Source: Diphasiastrum complanatum (Eukaryota > Streptophyta > Lycopodiopsida > Lycopodiales > Lycopodiaceae). Taken from it: DNA of 64,000 nucleotides. Location of the stretch: assembly GCA_029204225.1 (NCBI GenBank), contig CM055092.1:44124309-44188308 (forward strand), written 5' to 3'. The position numbers and the translations under genes were made by a program. A model generated the notes under the pieces. That model saw only the letters and a program-made list of their open reading frames with translations, did no database searches and was not told the DNA's origin. Below, piece after piece: positions 24,351-36,300 of the stretch (the stretch's first letter is position 1; every line of letters begins with the position of its first letter).

Positions 24351-27300
24351 GACACACTAGTAGATATGCACACGTTTCTCAAAAGGTTTTGAAGTGTATT
24401 CAGATTATTATACCATGATCATTTCAAAATTGAGATCTATGGTGAAATCTTATACTAGAAGCCATTTTTTAGATTAAAGTGAATCTTGTTTCAAATTGTT
24501 CCTTTGAGAAAGGTTTCTAGATACGCATTGAAAGGGTTCCTAGGGAAGACAAGAATCATATAAACGTGTGAGAAGCAAGTGATGGTCATTAGAACAATTT
24601 GCAACATATAGTGCAATCTCTTGCGATGAAATTTACAAGACACATCATAAAGCTCTAGCAGAGAGTACCTTAGCACCAAAAAGCTTCATGACCAATTGTC
24701 CACTCGCATACGAGAAAGGGGCTTCGAGGGAGTATTTCTTCCGATCACTCACTTCCTTTGCCTTGCGAATGTAGTCAAGGGGGTCATCAAAGTGCTTTAC
24801 GCACATAGGAATAATAACATATCCAACATTATTACCCCATCTTGCTTGTGAGCCTCCCTTCATCATAGATGCTAGTTCCTGGATTCACAAAAATAAAAGT
24901 ATGATTAGCAAATATTTTGGCTTCACGCTTCTACAAATCCTGTGGAATTCACAATTTCTTACAATCCAATCACATAAATGTGCAAGGAGATATGGTATTA
25001 AAAATTGAGAGAATTTATTGTCTTAATTGGAGACCCTCCAATACAAATATGCTTCCAAACATCCATTTCAAAACTAGTTTACACCTAAAACAAAATCCTT
25101 TAGTAGGATGAAGAACCACAAAGGGAAAATATCAGCAAACACATCCTCAATCAAGTCTGATACTAATAGAAAGTCATCGGAAATCCATTTAAATATATAA
25201 AGAGTGACATGAAAGAAGAAATTTATTTGATTTCAGTTCAAAATGCTATACATAGCGAGATTCAAGTTGATTCAAACCATAGATGCACGGCGTTTCTAGA
25301 AACGCGTTCCTGGTTTAGGAATGCGTCTCTCAGAAACATTTTTTTTTAGATTTTATATTTTTGATTTTTGTGGGCAATATGGGTATCAAATTACAGCTCT
25401 AATCAAGGGCATTGCATTTATGTAAGTTGCCGAGTGTTTCGGTTACAGTATGGTCCAGTTTAGGTGCAGCAATCCTTGTTGGATTCTGTCAATCCCTATG
25501 AATTTTTAAAGACCTGTTTCTGATTTTTTTCCAGCGATTCTGGGGATCAGAAACGCGTTTCTAGAAACATTTTTTTTCCAGAAATGCGTTTTTGGGCAAA
25601 TTTGAATTTCAAACTTGAAAAAGTGTGAAACTTTTAGCCCTAAAAACTCTTATTCATGTAGGAAACCATTACCTATCATGAAAAACAAGATTTCTATACC
25701 ATTTCTTTAAAAATTGTGATTCAAGACATCTTCGAATCTGATCTAATTAATTATGTAGCAAGTGCTCTCAAAAACTGATTGCAGCCCCATAATTGGTTGC
25801 TTGTAAACAAGAAGAGATAGAAGCACTCCCCATTTGGCTGTGATCACTTGACAAAATGATGAAGTAACATCTGATCATAGACCTAATATCCCATATGCAT
25901 TTTGTAATGGATCCCATATCCCAAATGCATTTTAACATTGGCTAGCAAGAAGACATGGGAATGAGTTCTACCGTCCTTTAAGGGTGTACATAGTTTGAAC
26001 GGTCTGAATAGTAGTTGTCATGCCAATCTCGAATTTTATTTTATTCAAACCTTTCAAAGAAGCAATAGTTTAGAGCCAACTTGGCTTAAACCAGGCATAA
26101 GAAAAATCAGTCCAAACTCCAAGCTTTCCATGAACATTACAAAATTTCAGCATGTGAAACCATAGAGTTTATTTTTTGATAGGCTAAGCTCTGTGAGCTT
26201 CAAATATTGGAGTCAAATGTACTCTGGATTTAGCTTATCATAAGTGTATTATGTACTCCTCTCTTAACCATATTCTTCATGATATAAGGCCCGAACATAC
26301 CAGCAATAAACTAGTTAGGCATGATAAAATGATCAAGATATTCATAAGTCTAAAGAAAGGTGAAACCAACAAGTTAGGCCTACGCATGGTTCCTTACAAC
26401 TTCTGACCATTCTACTAATTGATCATGGACGTCTTCATGGAAAGTGTAAGAATTCATCAACTCAAGGGAGCACAAAAGTGAGATTGAAGAGTCCATAGGA
26501 TTGTGAGAAATTTCACTTCAATGTGAACACACAAGTGCATTGGTGAATGAAAGCATCACCCTTATGCTACAAAACGATAAGGTACTTTCTTTTGAAGAGG
26601 CTTAAATGCTATCAATTCATTAAAAGCACTTTGACCATTCATGTTTGCACTATAGTAGGATGCCCTAACTTGAAACTGGATGACAAGGTCCAGTTAGGCT
26701 ACTGAGGTGTCCAGTGAGATGTCACAGTGCACTACTAGTGGTGGATGGGCCTTGGAGGGTATAAGTATACCCATTAGGCTCTCACTAGTGTATGCCTGAT
26801 TGTGGCAATGGTATCAGTATGCTGCCGGAGTGACATCTCTCCTATTGAGCATTGATTGGTAGATCCACAGCTTGGGGGCTAGATCCCATCAATCTAGGTT
26901 TGGTTGGATGACTTGCCAGAAGAGAGAAGGATTGTTAGATGCCAGTTGTGCTCTAGCATATTCCCGACACGACCAGTTACTCGGGGTCGAGGGCCATGCC
27001 ATTGGCCAGGGCCAATAACTGGGATGGACACCAAGGGACCCGTTGGGTTCGGTGCATCACTGGCAGTGACCCAATGTGACTACCTGATCGGATGTCAATA
27101 GGCGAAGTTATGAAAGTATGGACCCTAGTCATCAGCAACAGAGATGCCTCTGTTGGACGAGCAGCTAGTTGGCCGTACGCTGGGTGACCGTGTGTGTCAC
27201 AGGTCCATGACGAGGCATGGTGGTGCCTCAGAATCATGCACTGATTGTGGGTAGCGGATTTCATGGCCATGGGGAAACCCTAGCATGGTAGCCATGTGTC

Positions 27301-30300
27301 CCTGGCCCATAATAGTAATTAGATAGACTCAAGAGGAGGGCACCTACGGTTGGGTGGATCATTCTACACGCCGGCCATCAGACTTTTTGAGAGCTCTAGG
27401 AGATTGGAGTGCAACAGATTGACTAAATCCCCCATAATAGTTTTGTAAGTTTAAGAAGCGGTTTATGGAATTTAGCTATGGATCATTCTCAGAAGTGAAT
27501 CTATTTGATCTTCATGGTTATGTGAAACTTTTGGATGACATGTATATGAAATAACCTACCAAGAATATGTTTTTAATCATATAAGTAGGGACTCTGAGTA
27601 CCCTTAAATCTAGACTAATAGAGGTTACAAGCATCACACCAATGTACATCTAGACCTAAGTTGCATCAGCATGTTGTTCCAGACCCTCAAAGTTCTAGAA
27701 TGCTTGTTTCCAGAACCGTTCTTTTTTGGGGGACAAAAATAAGTTTAATCATGATTTAGTTAGTATGTTATAAGACAATGCTTGTGAATCCAAATCAAAT
27801 AAATGGAAGGAGTACACATCACCATTGCTAGGCACATGAGGTAAAAGAGGCCACTACGAACCTATATTATCTTGATAAAGATAAAATAACCTAGTAGTAG
27901 AAGGTATATATGACATAGTAGTAAATTTGTTTCAAAAGAGGGCCTTATCCCATGATCTTGTTATCTACCTCAAGTGACCAAGTTAGGAAAATAAGTGTAT
28001 CTATGAGCTTGTGCTACTTTGTTGTTTCAAACACGTGTAAAACTCTACTGTAATCTATGCCTTGTGATAGGAGAGATCCTGCCTCAAGAGTTCGTTAAAA
28101 TGAACTCAAAGACTTTGTGAGACTTTAGACCATCTTGATGCTTGTGAAGAGATGAAATTTTTTGGTGTGTTTGAAAACTCTTAACTCCATATATCAAGGA
28201 TGCAAAAGGGCCTACAGAAAATGGATATACTATACTAAGAGCAATATTTGGGACAACAAAGATACCTAGGGTCATGTATCTATTAAATCAATTACACATT
28301 TTAAAAAAGGATATGAAAGACAACAATAAAATATATGATAGTGGTGAAAGATCTCAAGGATCATTTGGTTGTTATCATAGTGGCACGTGGTACCGCCATT
28401 ATGGTACCGCGGTACCATAATGGTGGTACCGCGGTTATGGTGCCGCCCTCAGACCAGCGGTACCAGGGCGGCACCACAAAAATAATATTTTTTATTATTT
28501 TTTAAAAAAAAAAAAACCCTTTTAACAGGCTAAAACTAGGTAGAAACTATGCTACTGTACAGGGGGACTGTACTGGGGGCACTGTGGGAGAGTGGACCCA
28601 ATCGGAGTGCGGCATGTGGGGGAGCAATACATGGGGCAGGTACAGTAGCACATGGGCATTGTGGAGGAGCAGACCATGGACCTAATCGGAGTGCAGCATG
28701 TGGGGGAGCAATACATCCGGACAGGTACACCGTCACATGGGCACTGTGGAGGAGCAGACCATGGACCCAATCACAGTGCAGCATGTGGGGGATCAGCACA
28801 TGGGGCAGGTACAGTAGCACATGGGATCATCAACAAAAGCAAATTGGGAAACAGGCTGTGGGGTTAAATAGGCACTCACGAGACAGTGAGAGAGCCAGTG
28901 AGAGGGGGTGAGAGGCATTGTGAGAAGCTGTGAGGGAGAGCCAGTGGGAGGCTGTGAGAGAGAGGCATTGTGAGAGGCTGTGTGACAGACCGAGTGAGAG
29001 GCTGTGAGAGGGGGGCTGTGAGAGAGCCAGTGAGAGCCATTGAGAGGCTGTGAGGGTCATTTCGAGCAACAGGGTGTCGTGAGATGGCGGAGGGCGAAGC
29101 CAGGAGGAAGCTCGAGGAAGATGTCCGAAGGCACAACGAAAGGCATCGGAAGCAAGAGGCAGACATTGCAGAGATGCTGCGATAGACTCGGCAGAGACAC
29201 CCAGAGCTGCAGATCCCCGCCCCCGCTGTGGCCCCCGCCCCCGCTGTCGAGCTGGATTTGGATGAGCAGATCGGAATGAACTTCACACGACGGCAGCTCA
29301 TCATGGTCAAGGAAAGGGCTGCCCACCGTCAGGCTGACCAGGAGGCAACACGGGCTAACCGGGAGGCAGAGCGAGAGCGTCAAAACAATGCACCTGATGA
29401 GGGCGAGGAGTCAGTGGAGGATCCATAGGAATGTTTAGCATAGATGGGGTCTAGCCGTATGTGGCTAACTGTTGTTATGTAATGTTCATCAATAGATGAG
29501 GCAGTATTTAGTGTCTAGCATGGTGTAAAGAACAACCCCAGCCGTATGCGGCGGGAATACGTATTGTAATTTAGTGCCCTGACGCTCGGCATCTGCTGGG
29601 CCTCTGAATCCAAGTCTGCAATCAAGTCATCCAGCTGGGCATCCGAATACAAATGCTTTGGGCTCTGGGACTCATCATGAGCACCATCCTCTGGAACATC
29701 CCGTGCCTCATCCTGTGCACCATGCGGACCCTGCATGGCCTCCCAATCGGTACAATCAAAGTCATCTGGTGACTCCTCTGGTGTGCTGTCATAGAAATGC
29801 CTATGGCTCTGTGATGCACGTATCCAAGCAGCTGCGGAAGGTAAACCCAAATCACTCTGCCCCCTATCAAGAGCCTCCTCCATCATATCAACATAAGAAG
29901 GTATGCCACTGGCCCCCCCTGTGTGCCCTGCTCGTCTCCCGGTATAATCTGTGGTATGTGTCCCACCTCTACCACGTGATGCACCTGTGACCCCTGCTCT
30001 AGGCGTGTGCCCAACACCTGTATCATATGCCTCATACCGCTCTGATCTGGCGAACACAACCCGAATGGGCTCATCCTCATCCTGATCATCCTCTGACACT
30101 GGATCATCTGCCTCGTACAATGGACGCTCTCTGTGCTCAAGCCCAAGCTCTCTCTCTCTCTCTCATCTCGGCAAGCTCCCTCTCTCTCTCTGCCATCAAC
30201 TGTGTGCCCAGGTCATCTGCAGGCATGGGATGGGTGCTGTCCGTAGGCAAGTCAACCTAGCGCTCCAAATCAGATATCTTCGTCTGCAAGGTTTAAAATT

Positions 30301-33300
30301 GGCATGTCAGAGAAACAACTCTATCAAGAAATGAAACCAACAAAGGTTAGCTTATCACCTGCAATGCGCTCGTAATGGTCGGAAATCTCCTGGCGAGACG
30401 TGCGTTGGTGCTACAGAACACCAACCGCTCCAACTGACTCACTGACAACCGGTTTCTTCTCCTCGTGTGAATAAGTGCCCATGTGCTCCAATTACGCTCA
30501 CACACGGAGGCAGCACAGTCCTGTGGTGCGTGCATTGAAATACTTCAGCACATTGTCTTCAACGAAACACAACAATGGAGGATAAAATGAGATGCATACC
30601 TGAGAAAGGACACGCAGTGCAAGACGCTGTATAGATGGGTATGTGCTACCGAACATGGTCCACCAGGTAATGGGTAGCTGCCTCCTCTCTGGATCCTGAG
30701 CAGCCGGGTGGCCGAATGTGCCCATGCCGAAACGAAATGCAGCGAGCTCCTCCATGAGCCTGATAGGATCCAAACCTATGTGTGGACCCACCTGTGAATG
30801 TACTGAAGCCAATCGGCCTCCAGCTCCCTGTCTGCGAACTGTGTCGGAGAGAGGAAGAGGGGATGCAGCATGTGTGCAACGCTGTGGATACTCCTGTGGA
30901 AGTAGTTCCACCGCGTCTCCCAGATGAACTTCAACTCTGTCATCCTGCAGGTGAGAGGCATGTGGTGTAGGGCATTACGAAAAAACTTAACATTGACAGA
31001 AAAACAAACTAGCAATTACTAAAAAGATAAAGGCCAATTACATTACTATACCGCTTACCTCTTGGCTGCAAGATGGGCAGCTGCAGGAACTGTCCAATCC
31101 GGTCCATGAGCTCATATACCAGTCCAAGTGTCGACCCCTCGCTGTCAGCCATGCGGAGCACAATGTAAAGTGGTCGAAGCAGTCCTGACAATGTCTGTGC
31201 ATCCCTCCAAAACTGGTCTCCCCTCACCGTGGAAGAAAAGTGCTCCCCATCCTCAGTGCGCGGAAATGTACTGGCACACCCTGGCAACCATCTGTAGAAG
31301 CTACGCCCTGCACCTGATCAGACGGTCGATGACCTCCAAGTCGAATGCAAAGCGTGTGGGGGCTGGCTTACGGAGGTCTAGATGGCTGAACACCCGGAAC
31401 ATGGCAAGAACACGCCTCTTCCTGGTGACAAAAGTCACCAGGAAGAGGGCCTCACGGAAGATGGCTCTAACCCAGAGAAGTGCATCTATGTCCCCCATCA
31501 GAAGGTCTATGTCGTGCGTGGCACAGGGGGTATGAACAATGTGAGGGAACTCGGCCTCTAGCAGTACACCCATCTGAATGCAGTTCGTGGCATTGTCCGT
31601 CACCACTGTGACGACATGTTATGGGCCTATGGACAGGATGGAAGACCTGATGACATCAAACATGAACTCTGCAAATATGACTCTCCCCCCCCTGCTACAA
31701 TCCACTGCCCTCAAAAACTATGTGCCCATGCAGCTGGAGACCAGTATGTTGAGGATCGGCCTCCTCCTGACATCAGTCCAGCCATCGGACATGATGCTGC
31801 AACCGTAAGTGGCCCAATGGCGACGTAGAGGCTCCATCTCTCTAGACAGTGACTCGACCCTATCCCTCAGCATGTGTGTGCGGACAACCTCTGAACTAGG
31901 GACTCTCCAGCTAGGGCTGACAGACTGTGCAAGGCGAAAGGCCCTTCTGAAGGGCTTGGAGTCGGTGATGGCAAATGGAAGGTTCAGCTCATAAATCAGG
32001 CTGGCCACGACCTGTGTGGCCTCTCTATCCATGTGCGGCTGATGCGCGCCGCGAATGCTCTGTTGCCTAAGAACTCTCCCAGCTGGGCGACGGGTAGCGG
32101 ACCTCCAACACGGTGCACCAAACGTGACGGGGATGGATGATGACGCGACAGGCTGGGCACTAGTGGATGCATCAGCTGTAGACGTGGAATGGGGAGAGTG
32201 GGATGCACTGGCCGGGATGGATGCAGCGGCGTAAGTGGGGTACACTGGTGGAGGGTGGACATCTGGCATGGGATACGAAAACTGCTGGGTAGGGAGGTCA
32301 TCCGGATGTGAAGGGAGGGAGGAAGGGATCTCCTCAACATCCTGGAAGGCCTCGTCACTGGCATCCGGGGCTTGCTCCTGCTCGGGAGGCAGAGAGTCCA
32401 CGAGAAAGTCGTAAACTGGGGGAGTGCGAGCAACAGTAGGTGGTGGTGGAACCACAGTGGCAACTGGCGGACGCGGTGGGACAGGATCCACCGGAATGGG
32501 TGCAGATGGGGGTGCGTGAGGCGGAACTGTCTGAGAGGGACGAGGGGCAAAAGGACTGGACGAGGATGCACTCCCTCTCCTCGTGTGTGCCAGCCAAGCA
32601 GGCAGCAACTCGGGGTCAACCACGTAAGGAGCGGTGCAAAACCGAAGAACACCCTCCGAAATGGTGTTCTCCCCCGCCACAAGACGTGGCCCGTAGGTAT
32701 CCAAAAGTCGTTGCCTGACGGGAACGGACATGCTGGCACAGGGGGCAGCATTCAGTGTGCCACCATCTCTCGCGCGTGCGCCGAGTAGGTGACCTTTAAG
32801 GTGAGTGAGGGTGGCAACGAACTCGGTCAGGCAATATCGACAACGCGCTATCCTTGCACCGGACTTGTTAGACTTGTCGGGAACCCGCCTGACAATGTCC
32901 ACCTCGTCCCACAGATCGGCAAGGTTGGAATGCACCATCTCTATAGAAAGGACTGCGGAAAGAAGGCAGAGATCTCTGTGGGTGCGATAGGAGTCGGAAG
33001 GCTTGAAAAAACCACAATAAAGGCCGAAATAGCAATAGCAAGGGAGGACGCGATCAGTGCAATGCGAAGACAGCCGGGAGGGCGCGGACAGTAGGGCGAT
33101 GGGCATACAACAAAGAGGGCGCGGACAGCAGGGAGGGCGCGAACAGTAGGGCGACGAGTAGGGAGAGAGATGAAGCGAGGTGGGGGGGATTAGGTTAAAA
33201 AAATATATAGTAATATATTAAATATTAAAAAATATTATATATTAAAAAATAATATATATTTGGTACCGCGGATCAGTATGGATCCGCGGTACCACACTGG

Positions 33301-36300
33301 ATCCGCGGTACCGGGATCCGCGGATCCTGGTACCGCTGGATCTATGGTTGTTATACAAGAAAAGTGAATGATGTTGGCTTGGCTTCGATAGTTATAAATA
33401 GTTTGCCTAGAACATACTAAAATTTTACTAATTAGTTTGTCTATAAGAGATCACCATTGAATTTGAAGAATAAGATTGTGAATTTTTGTTGCAAGAAACT
33501 AAAAATAGAACTTGCTCGATAATGAAAAGACACTTAACATTCTTTCTTAGCAGACATGAGGGTCCGGGCCGGACATTCCGCGTCCGGACCCGGATGTGGG
33601 GTCGGACGCGTCCAATCTTTTTTTTTTTAATTTTTTTTTTAATTATTTTTTAATTATTTTTTTTAATTATTTTTTAATTATTTTTTTTAATTATTTTTTA
33701 ATTATTTTTTTTAATTATTTTTTAATTATTTTTTTTAATTATTTTTTAATTATTTTTTTTAAAGGCTAAATAACTCTAAAAAAAAAATTAAAAATTAAAA
33801 AAAAAAACCGGACGCGTCGCACCCCTGGCGCGCCCGCATCCGGATGCAGACGCGAACGCGCGTCCGGGTCCTGCTTGCTTAGTTTCTTAGTTAGAGGAAG
33901 ACCAAGTATAAAGTTTGAAGGTAGTTCTTTCAGATCCTCAATGCAACATGAACAAAAAAGAGCCAAGGATAAGAAGGAAAGTTAGACGTAGTCACAAAAG
34001 GGTGATTGTTTCTCTACTGGTAAAGTTCGTCACTATGCTTTTAAAAGAATTTGATACTGAACAATTTCCAAATTTGAAAGTTGGGATGAAAGATTTGTCG
34101 AAAGTATTATTACTCATCTAGAGGATTATCATGTTATTGAGAAAGAAAGTTTGATTTAGTCATAATAGCTGCTCATTTTCAAAAATGATTTTGGTATATG
34201 GTTTTGGTTGGAGTTATTGAATATTGATAAAGCTATTGGTTATATTGAATAATTTTGGTGTATTGATTTAGTAACACCTAATGCATGACCCCACACAAAG
34301 AGTGGCTCACAAACTTTAATGGAGTGAATAATGAAAACAAGTGTATCTTGTAGATATTACTATTACTGAACAAAAAAATTGTTGTTGTAAGATTCTTAAC
34401 GTGTGAAAAAAAATATATATTAAGAATTTGTTCTATGTTTTTGGCCCCACTAGAATCACTTCTTGTAAGCAGTATTATCAATCACTGCAATGAAATTTGA
34501 TGCAAGAGGTTGTCTAGTGAAGTATATTAGACATAATTCCAACATTGTGGCTCGAGTGAAGAGAGATAGATTTGATAGATTATATGCTTCTATACCCAAA
34601 AAGTGTTACTTACTTGTTTGTAAAAAGATAAAATGAATACATCAAATCTTGTGAAGGCGAGAAATCGAGTAAATAAGTCTATAAGCAAGAAGGTGCAACC
34701 AAAGCCATTTGAGGCTAGTTTTGTAGAGACATTATACTCGAGTTTTGCAGAGTATGATCTACTCACGAAATTTCAAGAAAAAAGAACCCATTTCAGTAAA
34801 AAAGTTTCATTGTGTGAGAAATGATGCAAATCGGGATGGCCTAGAGCTTGTAAAAAACACAATTCGAGACACCAAAGTTTAGTGGAAGCTTCAGGATCTT
34901 GGATCTAATAAGCCCACAAGTTGCCTTGAAGCTTAAAAGACCACATGCAATTAACATGCATTGACATGCAAGAACATTTAAGCAACATGCAACCTCATGC
35001 AACAACATGCAAGAGTATGCGCTGACCATGCAATCCAGATCTGTGTGGCTGTGGCAGAAAGCTAAAAGATTCAACAAGATCATCAAAATGCATTAAAAAC
35101 ACTTTAGAAAGTGTATGGATAGATGTGCAATGATCTACACAATTTGGATCACCAAATGATGAAGAATTATGATCCTAGAAAATGGCAGATTGGATCTATA
35201 ATTTAGGACAGCAAGAAGAACATTTTAAAGTATGGAAAGAATTAAATGAAATGAATGAACATAAATGGAAGATAAAATACCATCGAGACATCAAAAACAA
35301 GAATGTAGGGAAGGGGGAGGCTCTCCACCCTCTCCAATCGATTTCTCCTCCACAAATGATCTCTCTTGGATACTCGATGGAGGAGTGGAGAGCCCCTTTT
35401 ATAATTTTTGTTGAGAATCAAGAGTTCCTCTAGGTGTTTGCATGCATTCTCTCCATGCATGAGTCCCAAGGACCCACGAATTGCACCTAGAGAGAGATTA
35501 AAAATGTTAGGACCCAAGTAAACTCTTACATGTCGAGTTTGGACCCAACTTAAAATAATTAACTTCTAAACCTTTGGAACCTAAGTAATTAAATTATATT
35601 TTTAACTACCTTGGAGTTGCCAACATCTTGCAAGAAGGGTCTCCAACTTAAAATATACCTTGACTCTTGATTTTTATATTTTTTTTGTTTTTTTTATTCT
35701 ATTCTAACCTTAGATTTCCTAAGGTTAAAACTTTTTGTAATTAAATCACAACATGTACCAAGGCAATTTGGCTGAGGCACACTAAAAAATTTACAAGGGG
35801 AATTTTTGTGAATGCTTACAAATGATAACAAGAAACACAATAATATAGTCCTCAGGGGGATGTTGGAAAGATTGTTCTAGTCCTACATGATATTTGTATT
35901 CATGTGATCTATCTTTTTTCCATAAATGTCATGTAGTGGCCCAAACATTAACACCAAAACTATGGATAAATTGTAAGGACAGGCACAAAATGGGTAAGAA
36001 GTGCCACCATTGTAAAAACATGCAATACTATGTTTTAGATCATATATATATATACGGTGGCATATACAATAAAGTGTGGCACATATGATATAGATTATAT
36101 TGCATAAGAACACAGTGCAACACATCGTAGATATATGATCTAGAATATGGTATCATAGAACAATATACATATTCTATATGTGTAATATCCTATATGAAAG
36201 CGAAGGAGAAAAATATAGCTCCTTTGTACAATAAAGTATGGCATGATCTAGAGACACACAATGTATCCATAAATTACAATTAGGGCATATTGAATTAGAC

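Larger units (their letters stand above)
28376..33346 (-). mobile_element. Full-length hAT transposon, 4971 bp, with exact 8-bp target duplication
   Basis: It starts CATAGTGGCAC and ends GGATCTATG and is flanked on both sides by GTTGTTAT (28368-28375 and 33347-33354). Just inside the left end is a perfect 28-bp palindrome (28396-28423) centred on CCGCGG and built of GGTACC words. The right end repeats GGATCCGCGG and GGTACCGCGG, including GGATCCGCGGATCC at 33314-33327. Inside are a minus-strand BED/hAT transposase pseudogene, a plus-strand second ORF, and two tandem-repeat arrays near the left end. It sits in the 12.2-kb WSD intron. Confidence 0.95.

Noticed and set aside
24180-24392. Open frame with a long Ser-Leu repeat
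   Set aside because: It is produced by the TC microsatellite.
26640-27430. Possible gene in a GC-richer intron segment
   Set aside because: Frames are short and lack motifs; more likely an unrecognised repeat.
28549-28911. His/Gly-rich repetitive frames on both strands
   Set aside because: They follow from the roughly 84-bp tandem repeat of the hAT element.
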